Source: Azadirachta indica
Taxonomy: Eukaryota > Streptophyta > Magnoliopsida > Sapindales > Meliaceae
Length of the DNA stretch: 64,000 nucleotides
Assembly (NCBI GenBank): GCA_022749755.1
Contig: CM040441.1
Span: 420,776 to 484,775, forward strand
Direction of reading: 5' to 3'
The notes under the pieces were generated by a model. That model was not told where the DNA came from. It worked only from the letters and a program-made list of their open reading frames with translations, and did no database searches. The position numbers were made by a program, and so were the translations under genes. Of this stretch, positions 36,901 through 48,900 are shown piece after piece (the stretch's first letter is position 1; each line of letters opens with the position of its first letter).

Positions 36901-38218
36901 AATTGATTAAGTCCTCCAGCTAAGTATTCTAATTGACTGAATTTGTTCACATCATCAAGAACTATACAAACCTTCATTTCCTGCAGTCTCTCCTTAATAT
37001 ATTGCGGTATTTAGGAGTTTCTATTTTGAGATTTTCTTCTAATAGTTGAGAAAGAAATTGCTCTCTTAGGTGTATCAATCCACCCCCTTTCTCTAATTCT
37101 TGTCTAACATTTGCCATGAAGCACTTGCCTTCAAACTTACGACAAATTCTTTCGAAAATAGCTCCAGCAATTGTTGTTTTACCTATGCCACCCATACCCC
37201 AAATTCCAACAATTCGAAAATCTGGTGATTTGATGCATAAGAGTGATTTTATTCTCTCAACGCGTGAGCTGAGTCCAACCAACCCTTCAAAATCACTTGA
37301 GGATGATATGTAGTTCAAGTTCTTCAAAATATCTTTAACAATTTCATCTATAAGTTTTGCTTCAGGCCTAGCAGGAGTCAAGATAAATAATAGTGAGTCT
37401 AAAACCTGAGATCCTTATCATGAAAATTTTATATTACAATTTAATGCAAAAGCAACCAAACGTTCAAAGAATAATATAGAAGATATTAAATAAAACTTAG
37501 AATACGAAAAGAATAAAGATAATCATAACAAAAACATCAGGTATTTCAAGTATGGTTTCAGTTTAAATTATGTTCTCCTCTTGCCGATCAATAAAAACAA
37601 TTCCTACAATAAATCGAACTACTGAACATTGAAGAGATCTCACATTAAATTAATATCAAACATGATCTATAAAATTAGGCCATATCAGCATAATATTCTT
37701 CCATATACAATATACCAAATAGATCCATAACAGTTAAAGAGTTACCTAGTTACCATGGAATCCCATCCAGATACATTGGATGCTTCTATCAGTGCAGCCT
37801 TCCAGTTCTTAACCATTTCTTGCAAACCCTTCGAAATCTTTTCATATCCAGCAAAAGCATCTCCAAAACTCCCCGTCTGCTTTCGCACATCAGATGGCTT
37901 TACACGGTAGAAGACAGGTATAATCTTGAGGCCATTCTTTTTCCGGCATTCAACAATCTTGGAAAGTTCATTCAAGCACCACTTAGAAGAAGCATAATTT
38001 GTCGAAAAAATGATCACCGATATCTTTGATCTTTCAATTGTACTGAAAAGTGATTCCGAAATGTCATCACCTCTACTAAGTCCATCATCAATGAAGGTCT
38101 TGATTTTCTTTCGACATAGGGCGGCATAGAGATGGCTGGTGAAGTTATCACGGGTATCCTCCCCTCTGAAACTGAGGAAGACATCATATTTTCCTTGAGA
38201 TGATGATGATGAAGCCAT
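33970..38218 (-). CDS. TNL disease-resistance gene, unit E, one NB-ARC frameshift
   Basis: The best-preserved TNL, an intracellular effector receptor of about 1170 residues. Minus-strand exons: 38218-37746 TIR, 37367-36279 NB-ARC, 36113-35802, 35700-34552 LRR, 34458-33970 C-JID. All junctions are GT-AG and keep frame once one base is allowed for. TIR: DVFLSFRGEDTRDNF and SKWCLNEL with the NADase Glu. NB-ARC: GMGGIGKTT, CFMANVR, KVCIVLDDV, SRIIITTRDKQVL, GNPLALKVLG, FLDIACFFKG, LQMHDLLQEM (intact MHD). LRRs run from HHSRNFLRIPG to LQSLPELP-type repeats; C-JID starts ICLPGNRIPNCF and ends CCGVCPLYA. Near 37015 the stretch after KIETPK lacks one A, shifting frame before kinase-2. At the 3' end translation stops after SETESES, whereas paralogues carry some 45-60 more residues; that tail persists out of frame. 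Either a recent pseudogene, or functional if the missing A is a sequence error. Confidence 0.85.
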
Positions 38219-38659
38219 GAAGGAAACTTAGGAGATTTTGGACAGAAACAGAAAGTTTAAGCATAAACCCAATAAACACTTTTGCCCCAGTCAGTTTGTT
38301 AACAATGAAGAAACTTCAACCATTCATACACGCTACTGAGTCATTTTCTCGAACACTTAAAAGACAATATTTTTCAACCACCACCACTGGTTTGCAACAA
38401 GCCTCGTTTGGCCGATCATCTAGAATAGCATTGAATCATAAAGGCAGGAGTTTGAAATTGCAGTAACAAAAATTTTACTAAATGTGTGCTTGACACTGAC
38501 TTTAAAACTGCAACTTCCGCAATTATATAAGATTCAGCACTCGCAATTAACAAATAAACATATCGACAAATATTAAAAATTAAAATAATTGGGTGCCTGC
38601 GACTTTTATTTTGACCTTGTTAGGCGTTAGACCAAAATCTTGTCTTTTCTAGACTTCTA
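38219..38659. other. 5' flank of TNL unit E
   Basis: Upstream DNA of the TNL. The stretch 38290-38400 is conserved at 29750-29870 upstream of unit C. No clear TATA box is visible close to the start. Confidence 0.45.
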
Positions 38660-38945
38660 GTTAACTTTTTGTTTTTTTTATAAATACCGTTACCCTTATT
38701 TTTTTAGTAAATATCACGTTACTTCTCTATATTTTTTATAATATTCTATCACTCTCTGATTTTTATTTTTTTATTAATTTTATTTTTTAATTCAATTAAT
38801 TGATAAATAATAAAATCAAAAATATTAAAAATATAAAAAGACAAAATCGAAATTCAGAGAAGTAATGAGATATTACAAAAAATATAAGAAAATAATGAGA
38901 TATTGACTGAAAAAATAGGGGCAATGAGCATTTTCCCTTTATTTT
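38660..38945. mobile_element. Foldback/MITE-like element
   Basis: The left arm (AAATACCGTTACCCTTATTT...GTTACTTCTCTATATTTTTT, from about 38682) is matched by the reverse complement of the right arm (AAATGCTCATTGCCCCTATT...ATTACTTCTCTGAATTTCG, ending about 38937). Arms of about 90-100 bp enclose a short AT-rich centre. No coding frame. It would fold into one long hairpin. Confidence 0.6.
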
Positions 38946-39511
38946 TTTTTAGAATCTTTTCTAGTTAACTTGAAAAGAAAGAAAATTTTATGTGGGAGGG
39001 GCATATTTGAATTTTGATTATAAAAGGAGAACATTTTCAGTTATTTCTCTTATCTAAATGTAATGTATATATGAACAAGATTACTTAGTGAAACATTATC
39101 TTGTAAATTTATCTAGCACAAAATCTGACTGCAAGTCCACATTTTACAAGTTACAAAGCATCTCGCATGAAAGTATACATATTTTTTTTCTGTAAAATAT
39201 TTTGCATTCAACTATTTATCATATATTTAAATTTTTGTTTTGTAAATCATCTTGTGTAAAGTTATTACCTTGCACGATTAAAGGCATAAGAGACTAAAAC
39301 GGTTTCTAATATTTATTAATAAAATATAATCATATTTTTTATTTGTTTGGATTGGAGTGGATTCGAAATTCTTTTAGTGAATTGGTTTGGATCAAATTAC
39401 TTCTATAGGATAAATAGAGTTTTGATTAAAGAAACTCTAATTCGCAACTCAATGGACCAATTGTGAATTTAGTCAAATATGTTCTCTGTAAATTTCTAAT
39501 TCAATGAATAC
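38946..39511. other. AT-rich intergenic DNA
   Basis: Nothing recognisable in this stretch. Confidence 0.5.
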
Positions 39512-39640
39512 GTAAATAGAGGTAGCAAATGAGTCAAATAGACCTAGTTCGTGGATAGTTCTAGCACAGCTTAATTCGGTTCGTTAACTAAGCCAGTCAA
39601 CCTAACTCGGCACAGTAGTAAATGACATGTCAATTTACTT
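39512..39640. mobile_element. hAT-like transposon end
   Basis: It begins TAGAGGTAGCAAATGAGTCA, the reverse complement of the terminus at 806-833 and 58328-58356, followed by the GC-richer subterminal part (CGGTTCGTTAACTAAGCC, AACTCGGCACAG). It directly precedes the second copia relic. No transposase. Confidence 0.45.
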
Positions 39641-39799
39641 TGACATAGTTCCTCCCATATTAAGAAGGGGTCGACATATAGATGATATCCGGAGTGATCA
39701 ATTAAATATAATTAATGTTAATGGTCCTGCATAAGAAGGAGCAATAGAGGAGTAGACAGGCTTCTATTAAATACTCTGCACATAATTATCTTTTAATTG

Positions 39800-41130
39800 A
39801 TTGACATGGGAGAGTCTGAGTGTTATGAAGAGGCTATTAAAGAAGATCTCAGGAATGAGTGGATTAAAGCTATACAGGATGAGATGTGTTATTTGTAGAA
39901 AAACCATAGTTTTGAGTTTGTCCAATTGCTTGAAGGTAGGAAAGCATTGAAAAACAAGTAGATGTTCAGAAGAAAGTATGAGTAACATATTTTGAGGCCG
40001 CGGTATAAGGCAAGACTTATTGTTAACGGTTTTAGGCAGAGAAAAGGCATTGATTTTGGAGATATATTTTCTCCAGTTGTTAAGATAGCTTTTATCTATA
40101 TAGCGCTTGGTTTGGCAACTAGTCTTGATTTAGAAATTGAGTAGATAGACATGAAGGTTGTTTTTCTTTATGGTGACTTAGCGGAAGAAATTTACATGGA
40201 GCAGCTAGAGGGATTCAAAGTGAAAGGTGAAGAAGATTATATTTGCAAATTAAAAAAGAGTCTTTACGGATGAAGCAAGCTCCAAGTCAATGCTAAAAGA
40301 AATTTGAGTCAGTCATGTAAGAGAAAGGCTATAAGAAGACTACTTTAAATAGTCGTGTTTTTATGCAAAAGTTCTTGAGTAATGATTTTGTCAGTCTTTT
40401 ACTTAGTGTAAATGACATTTTTATTGTTGGTAAGAATGATTGTAGGATTGATGCTTTGAAGAAGTAGTTATCTTAGCCTTTTGCCATGAAAGACTTGGGT
40501 GCTCAAGATAGATGTTAGGAATAACAATTAGACGGGATAGATTTGCTAAAAAATTTATTCATCACAAAAGAGGTACATTTAAAAAGTACTCCAACAGTTT
40601 TGTATGAATAACGCTAAAGCAGTTAGTAATGCTCTTGCTCCTCACTTCAAATTAGGGACCTAACAATGTTCCATAATATATGATGAGAGGGAAAAAAATG
40701 AAGAGAACTCCTTATGCTTCAGCAGTTGGAAGTTTAATGTATGCCATAGTATGTACCAAACCAAACATAGCTTATGCAATTGGCATAGTCAGTTGTTTTC
40801 TCTCAAATCCAAGCAAAAAGTATTGGAATACTGTAAGGTGAATAATGAGATATTTGTGAGGTACATCTGATTTAAAGCTTTCCTTTGGTGAATGCAAATA
40901 TGTTTTAGTTGGCTTTATAAATGCAGACCTAGCTAGAGATATTGATTCTCGCAAGTCTGCTTTGGTTATCTGATTAACTTTGTATGGGGAGTTGTGTCAT
41001 GGGAATCCAGTTTGTAAAAGTGAATTATTTTTTTAACGATAGACGCATAATTCATTACATCAACTAAAACTTGTAAAGAGTTGCTGTGGATGAAAGAAGT
41101 TTCTTAGGGAACTTAATTTTGAGCAAAAGA
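39800..41130 (+). mobile_element. Degenerate Ty1/copia reverse transcriptase/RNase H fragment
   Basis: Fragments of copia pol in order: EAIKEDLRNEWIKAIQDEM (RT start), [19 protein letters not shown] and [44 protein letters not shown], a damaged active-site region, then RNase H-like remnants (ARDIDSRKSA, GVVSWES) near 40930-41010. Stops are frequent. No LTRs or integrase are visible. It belongs to a different copia lineage from the 4864-7289 element, judging by the RT wording, and is an older, truncated copy. Confidence 0.82.
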
Positions 41131-42161
41131 GATACATGTTGTTATGTGGTTGTAAGAGGTCTATGTGTGTGAAAAGAATATTAACTGTGAGTAGAAAAAG
41201 AAAGAAGTTTTCTAGAAAATTTAAGACCTACGCAACTTTCATTAAGTTGACAGTCATATGACAATTTTAACTTCGTTTTGGATCAAATTTTATGTGGAAA
41301 TTCTACACACATAATACTTGATTCTGAACGGTTTGATTAACCATTAGAGCTTTTTAGTACATTCAAAATTGGCATTTATAACAGCTCTATTTTTAAAATT
41401 TTCTATTATTTTAATTTGGCTCTTCCATTTTGGTGTTTCATTTATTGATGTATTTGGTGAGATTTTTTTCTCTAGCCCTCACTTTCTGGTTAAGTTTTTA
41501 TTTGTTTGCAAGAATGGTAATCTCATTAGAAGACTCTTATACTTAATAATTTTTAAACATTTTATAATTTAGATAAATAAACAACTTAACGTTTATATAC
41601 AAATTTCAGATAGAAAAATAAATAAACTATTCTTATTTAGACATTCAAAAAAAATTTAGTATCTAGGAAAAAAAAACCAAACATTACCTATTGCCTTACC
41701 AATTTATGAATTTATAATTGAAAAAGGCTTGGTAAAAAGGCCTAAAGGTTTGTAAAATAAGTTTAGTTTTACTCGATTTTAAACCGTTCAGTTCTATTTG
41801 GATTCGCTTAAAATTTATAACTCCCTAAAATTTATAAAAATTATAAATAAAGGCAAAATTCAAATAAATTTACAAAAATTTACGTAAAAAAAGAACATTT
41901 TTATAAATTTTACAAAGTTTCTCTATATCTATAATTTTTACAAATTTTAGGTTTTTATAGAAAGATATCCCTTAAAAAAATAAATGAAGCCTACAAGGAG
42001 ACTAGAATCAAACTGTGGCACAGAACTGAATCGAACAAAATTGAATTAGTTAAGTTCAAATCGGTTCAATTACATAGTTTGATTATGTTTGGTTCAGTTC
42101 TTAAAAATTGAATGATGCTTTAGTTCGAATTGATTTTCAAAAAACCAAATCAAACCTAAAT
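41131..42161. other. AT-rich DNA with ACCGAA-type repeat up to the second gap
   Basis: No gene. 41770-41820 and 42020-42161 are rich in variants of GAACCGAATTGAATCAAAC, the same kind of sequence as at 63855-64000. These words are typical of the ends of old plant repeats, but I cannot name the family. Confidence 0.4.
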
Positions 42162-42261
42162 NNNNNNNNNNNNNNNNNNNNNNNNNNNNNNNNNNNNNNN
42201 NNNNNNNNNNNNNNNNNNNNNNNNNNNNNNNNNNNNNNNNNNNNNNNNNNNNNNNNNNNNN
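42162..42261. other. Assembly gap (100 N)
   Basis: Exactly 100 N, of unknown true size. It lies about 450 bp beyond the last visible exon of the dihydroorotate dehydrogenase copy, so further exons could be hidden here. Confidence 0.99.
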
Positions 42262-42710
42262 TTTTTCACCATCAAAAGAAATTTCTTTTGAATTTGATCA
42301 TATAAAAAAAATTCTTAAAACCATCCTACATAAAATACACTGAAAATTAATGTTTGTAACCCATAAACTTCATTCTCAAAAACACAAAAATCATTCCCAA
42401 AAACACAAATAGCTTTGCATGAGCCTAATGTTTCTCTCACTAACAATTTTCTTCAGAGAACTATATAATCCTCTAGTCTGGACATGACATACCAAAGGTA
42501 TAACTAAGGATATTTCAACAGCCATGCAACAATTACTAGACTTTACATAAGAAAATTAATCATGTTTTTCTTAAGTATTTAGTTTAATTTCAGCAAATAC
42601 TTAGTATGTTAGCAGGAAAATGGTATTAAAATACAACAACTAGTTGCATAACGTCACAAAAATCAGTTGCAAACATATCAAAAGTATATAATAAGCTCCC
42701 AAATAAGTAC
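42262..42710. other. Intron-like DNA after DHODH exon 2
   Basis: AT-rich DNA starting with a GT donor at 42709-42710 (minus strand). No third DHODH exon is visible before the gap. Confidence 0.5.
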
Positions 42711-43576
42711 CAGAAAGTTGCTTCATCCACAGTACTCACATAAGCTCCTCCAGCTATAACTAGGCCTATGGTGGCTCCAGTCAATAATCTTCCCTACAAT
42801 CCAGAATAAGCAGCGACCCCACTTCAGACTCAGGGAAGTAATCTTTAAATTAAGAATAGTATACTAAGCCCATGTTTAAAAAATGGCACACATAAACAAG
42901 ACAATTCCTATATCAAATACTATATGCTCAACATTTGCAGAACAGGAGAGACAATACAGCTCAAAAAGATGATATAACTAGAAAATGGATTGCTGAAAAA
43001 AGTCTCACCACTGACTGTTTCCAAATATTTATCGCAACTGGCAATTTAAGCCACAGACATAGAGAAAAACCACAAGCATTGCAATGCGTATGTTTGTGGC
43101 CTCACACAAGCAAAGTTAATAAAAGCCCCCAATCCAATATTACATTCTTCTCTGTGGGGTTTCTTAATTTTCTGTTCAATCCAAAGCACAGCAATCATCA
43201 TTACTAACTGGAAACTATGTCAAAATTTATTTTAAAAAATATCTATTTGCAAAAAGATACTGACTGTATAGAGCACAAAAGAGATTAAAAAATACAAAAA
43301 ACTCAAAGTGCTCGACTGCAGAAAACTTAAAAAAACTACATATAAGAACGATGAAAATGGTATTTTCATCACTCTTCAATATTATTAACAAGCAAAGGAA
43401 TAACATGGATTCATAAACATATGAAGCGAATAGAGAGAGAAGGAATACTTTTTTGGAGAAGTGAGGGATCTTTGGAGCAGCAGGAGAAGAGAAGAAGAAC
43501 AATGTCTAGTGCGTCCAAGCGTAGTTGAAATTACTCTCTGATCGTAAAAATCTCTCAGAATTTTCCTAGCCGCCAT
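42711..43576 (-). pseudogene. PYRD: 5' fragment of mitochondrial dihydroorotate dehydrogenase gene
   Basis: Two exons match the N-terminus of plant dihydroorotate dehydrogenase, the inner-mitochondrial-membrane enzyme oxidising dihydroorotate to orotate with ubiquinone in pyrimidine synthesis. Exon 1, 43576-43449: ATG, a mitochondrial targeting leader (MAARKILRDF, LGRTRHCSSS), then after a frame change SPAAPKIPHFSKK. Exon 2, 42793-42711: GRLLTGATIGLVIAGGAYVS, the membrane helix, then VDEATF, ending in codon phase 2 as expected for the following CGWLF. Splice sites are GT-AG. A one-base loss in the TCTTCTTCTCTTCTCC run shifts frame between CSSS and SPAAP. The FMN-binding catalytic barrel, most of the protein, is missing: below the gap there is only repeat DNA. 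A truncated duplicate is likely; a gene interrupted by the gap is the alternative. Confidence 0.8.
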
Positions 43577-44216
43577 AAATTGATCGCTTCAAACAAAAAG
43601 AAATTGCAGAATCACAGAGTCTATGGGCCTGTTTGTATTTTTGTTTTGTGTTTTCTTACAAGTTTAGTAAAGAAAAAGAGGTTTTAGCAGACTTTGGACT
43701 CTGTTTTTGGCGTTGGAGTTGGGGGTTAGTACTGACTGCCTTCGCTTATCGTATATAACAGCAGGGACTAAATGTCAAAATCTACCGAACTGTGTCCTGA
43801 TTTGTTATTTTTTTAAAGACTAGGGACTAAAATGTTGTTCAATTTTTTTAAGAATTATCACTAATTAATTATCTACACAAAGGCATCGATAGGCAAAACG
43901 CCCGAACAGGCTTGGCCTACTTATTCCCTTCTTTAAATATTTAATATTATAATACAAATATTATATATTATTACAATAAAATTTTATTATAGTTTTATAA
44001 TCATTAATAATTTAAAAATATCTCAAATTTAATAATAATAATAATTATTGTTGTTATTATATTTTTAAATTATTAAAAAAATAAAAATATTTTTAAACTA
44101 TTATTATTAATATAAAAATGATAATTTAAAATGTAGTCATTAATAATTAAACATTCAAATTTAACAATTAATACCATTAATATAATTATCATCGTTAATC
44201 ATAATTTAAAAGTAAT
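43577..44216. other. Upstream region of the DHODH copy and weak hAT-like fragment
   Basis: Moderately AT-rich promoter-side DNA. 43884-43926 (GATAGGCAAAACGCCCGAAC, then GGCTTGGCCTAC) resembles the inner part of the hAT-like termini in this window. No coding frame. Confidence 0.4.
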
Positions 44217-45912
44217 ATATCTCCTAATATTTGAAAGAATAGACATTTGTCCCCCTCATATTTCGAGAAAAATAAATGTCCGCTCAAATTTAGACAAATA
44301 CATAGATACCTCTTATTTTTGTCTCTGTTAATTGACTGATTAATTAAATATTATTTGTATTCTTAAACTTTTAAATAATAATAAATTAAAAAATAATTAT
44401 TTTAATTATAATAAATTAATCCCTATTCTAATTTTTTTTATCATTTATATTTTGTAAATATAACAACTTAATCCTTACTTTAATATTTTTAACAAGATAC
44501 TAAGAACTAAATAATTTTTTAATTTATCATTTTAATAAAAATTTTAAAAAACTATAATTCAAAAATCTAACAATGAAGTAAACTAGATTCATATGTTAAT
44601 ATTTTTAACCTTCTACGTTTATTTTCTTAATAATAATTTGATACTAATTATCAAAAAAATTTTGCAATATTGTTTTACTATTTTATTTTTATATATACTA
44701 TATTCATTTAAAAATTATGTTAAGTTTATTATATTTATTATAAAAATATAAATAAAACATATAAAAAGAGAAAATTTGATATCATTTGTTAATAGAAATA
44801 GTAGTTAAATATATTTTATATTATTGTTAAATAATATACTTTAATTTTAATAAAAATATTAAAAAAAAAAGAGAGAGAGCACACACATACACATATAGAA
44901 CATGTACTTTTTTTTATTTATACTTTCATAAGTTTTTAAAGAAAACATAATAAAAAGTTAAATAATTTTTAAACGAATATATTATTTATGCAAATAAAAT
45001 GTCAAAATAATATTTTATTTAAAATTTTTTTATAATTGAATATTAAATTATTAATGAAAAAGTAAAAGAAAAAATTAAAATTATTTAAGTGTATAGGTTT
45101 GATGTAACTTATTATTAAAATTTTTTAATAATAATATTTTTAATTTTTTATTGAAATAATAAACTAAAAAATTATTTAATTCCTAATATATTTGTAAATA
45201 TTAAAATAAAAACTAAATTGATATAATAAAAATAATTATGTCTAACTTATTAATATATAAAGGTTTAGAAGATACAAATGATATTTATTTAATTGGTCAA
45301 CTAATGATATTTAATTACTAATTTTATTAACAAATGATATAAAATTTTCTTCTTTTATATATTTTATTTATATTTTATAATAAATATAATGAACTTAATA
45401 TAATCTTTTAAATAAATATAGTGTATATAAAAATAAAATAGTAAAAAAAATATTTCAAAATTTTTTTTCAATTAAATATTAAATTATTATTAAGAAAATA
45501 AAGTAAAAGGTTAAAAATATTTTAGCATACAGGTCTAGTCTACTTCATTGTTAGACTTTTTTAATTATAATTTTTTAAAATTTTTATTAAAATAATAAAT
45601 TAAAAAATTATTTAATTCTCATTATTTTATTAAAAATATTAAAATAGGGAATAAGTTGTTATAATTACGAAATATAAATAGTAAAAACTATTAGAATGGG
45701 GACTAAGTTATTATAATTAAAATAATTATTTTTTAATTTATGATTATTTAAATGTTTAAAGATATAAATAATATTTAACTAATCAACTAAGTAATCGAAA
45801 CAAAAGTTAAGGGAGCTATATGTATATTTATCTAAACTTAAGGGGGCATTTGTTTTTTCCCCAAACATCAAAGGTAAGTGTCTATTCCCCAAACATCAGG
45901 GGCTATATGTTA
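44217..45912. mobile_element. 1.7-kb foldback element with long inverted arms
   Basis: The left arm from about 44221 (CCTAATATTTGAAAGAATAGAC, then TTTGTCCCCCTCATATTTCG, then AATTTAGACAAATACATAGA) matches the reverse complement of the right arm ending about 45910 (CCCTGATGTTTGGGGAATAGAC, then AATGCCCCCTTAAGTTTAGA). The pairing continues inward for hundreds of bases (44330-44530 with 45600-45790; 44770-44800 with about 45310-45340). No protein frame is present. The structure suits a foldback or Mutator-like non-autonomous element with long terminal inverted repeats; a target duplication could not be fixed because the flanks are AT-rich. Confidence 0.75.
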
Positions 45913-48900
45913 ATTTTCCTATTTTAATTTATTATTAGTAATAATAATTTTATTTTAAAAATTATAATATATATATATATATGGGAAGGTTAATGTTCTC
46001 TTGAATTTACATATTTTTTTATATTATTTGTAAATATTAAAATTTAAATACTTTCAATAGTTAAAATTGCATCTTATATAAATATTAATTATAATGTATA
46101 AATTATATCTATTAAATTTGATGTCAACCATTAAAAGTATGTAAATTTAATAGTTTAAAATCAATGTAAAAAATTATGTAAATTAAAGTGTTATTGTTTA
46201 GTTCCCACAATATATATAAAGAAAGCAAATAAATTAATATAAAACAGAGTTAAGTAAGTTGTTGTTTTAACCTCAATTACTAAGAAAAAAGCTGGAAACG
46301 ATTAGAATTTAGGAGAGATTGGGTATTTTCTTGTAAAATTTCTTGTGGATGAGGATGATAATAAGGCAGATTGGGAATGCATCCCATCTCATTTTTTATT
46401 TGAATTCCCATTTCGATTCTACCCTATTCTCCAATAAATTTGAAGCAGAATTTTCATGTAGGCAATGAATTTTCTATCTCCAGTTATTTTTCTATTTATT
46501 TATATTATACACTAAAAATAAAAATATCATAATACTATTATATTTTCTACATATAAATTTTTACCTTAAAAATAACATTATTTAACCATTCTTTTTTTAT
46601 TAATACATATATTATATATAAAAAAATAAAATTTAAAATTCAGGAAGGAATATTTTTTTGGCTCGTATGTAAGATTGTTAGTTTTATAATTTACAAGAGA
46701 TATAGTCTTTATCATTTAGTTTTCCAATTTGTTTTTGATGCTTTATTAAGAATCCTAATTATAGTACTGAGAACACGAAAACTAAGGAACATAATTTGGT
46801 GAAAAGATTATGGCATCACATTAATTAACCCCATAACTTCTGAGTGTCATTAACTTTTAGGTGTTGAAAGGTAGTTCGAAATTAATGTCAACATAATATT
46901 TTATATATCATGTTCAACCATGCAAGCTTCGAATATTGTCTTGTTGGTCATTTGTTCATGTATGGATTCCTAACCTCTTGGTTATGGCTTTTTATTATTA
47001 TTAACTTTGTTTTACGTAGAAGTTTTCATCCATGTGTTTCTTCACATCAACGAGGATTTTTGGGCGCCAATGTGATGGTTTATTATTATTATTAACATTC
47101 AAAATTTCTTTTAGTTAATGAAAAATTTAAACTAAATGAACACTTAATTTAATTTAAATGATAACTATAAATGTACTATCTTTTCATTGCTTTGCCTAAT
47201 TTCTTATTGATAAGTGGTGAGATACTAAACATTGGATAATTGAGTCTAATTGTGGTGGTGTTCTGAAAACGAAAAAACTCTTCTCTACTTCTTTTCTTTC
47301 ATTCCACACGCAACCTTTAAAGAACAAAATGACTGGGTCACATTGTGACTTATTTCTTTGCGTTTCATATACTTTCATTATTCAACCATTAGAAACATTT
47401 AATATTTTTGTTGTGCAACCATTTTCCTTAGTGAGGATAAGGTTGTTCATAGTGGTGATCATGATTTCTCAGTTGTTCGACTGTCATTCTACACCCAGTT
47501 GCATGAATAAAAGGTAAGCACTTTCTTTATACTTTTTGTTACTTCTTTCTTTAGTGTCCGTTTGGCATCTTTAATGTGGATATATCGTTGGCTTATTTTT
47601 GGATCTTATGAAAGTGGTTTATGTGATTGTTAGTTTACATGTTCTCTTTTTGAAGATGAAATATATTAGTAAATTAAGAGAGATTCACGTAATCCACCAA
47701 GTTTACTTTTGGCTAAGTTGAATCGGTTGTTTATAAATGGAAAGATTTTGCTTAATTTATAGTTTTAAATGTTTGACTTTATAATGCTTAATTGCCAACC
47801 ACATTAAAAGGAAAATTATCAAATGCTTTCTTGCTCTAATCGCTCTACTTATTTGCAATACTTTTTGTTCTGATATTAAATCTGTACTCCACTGAGCACC
47901 AAAATCAATAAATAAATCCGTTTAAAAAAAAGAAAATTATTCATTTGAAATGATGAACTTCAATGTGAAAAGGAAAACGATTCATGTAAAAAATTAGTAT
48001 CAGAGCCTTAAGTTCTTGATTCAAACGGCTTCCACAAAATTTGATGAGGAAATGTTGACAGCTGATCATTCATAGTTTAACGAATTTTAGTGAATGTAAC
48101 AATACGTAATCTAATAGCATAATCAAACCAGAAATTGTAATATTATTCATAACGAAGCAGCAGCTTAGTTCAAAAGTACTTTCGCGAAAGAGCTTTTAAC
48201 TTCAGCGGGAATTATGGAAATACTGGATTTGCAGAGAATAAAAGGAGAGTACCCTTCCACAACTAGTGGAAATATTCAATTTTTCTTATCTCTCTCTTAT
48301 ATATTTTTTGTAAATATTTTCCACCAAAAATCTGATGCCTTATATTTTTCAAATCTAACAATGTATATTTAATGCAAAAATTATGGAAAAAAAAGAGCAC
48401 TTGAGCCTACCTCTATATATACACATATATTGGTAGACTTTTAATTGGATATGTGCTTTGTTGACTTATATATATAGGAATTATGATCCACTCAGTGTTT
48501 CCTTTTTCCTTTCTAAGTAAGAATTTTTTTTTTTAATTATAAATATTGGTAATATATTATTAAAATAATTGAAAAAGAGAATATAATATATATAAGTCAA
48601 GTTCTAAGAATACAAATAAGCATAAAAAATGAAAAAGTGAATAAGGTAATCCTCTAGTGACCCGGAGGTTTAGAATACAAATGATGTTCAAGTTCTAAGA
48701 ACAGAAAATAAGCATAAGAAAAACAGGAACAGCACTTTTTGTGATTATTCTATTGGATTATTTATTGTTACATTCATCACTTTTTTTTTGTAATTAAATT
48801 TGAAATATAATGTAAGAATATTAAAATTCTAATGTAAAACTTAAAAATATTAACACTTAAAAATCAAATTTGAAAAATGATATTGTAATTGTCTTTAAGG

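Noticed and set aside
42108..42305. Open frame across the second gap
   Set aside because: It is an artefact of translating N as open codons.
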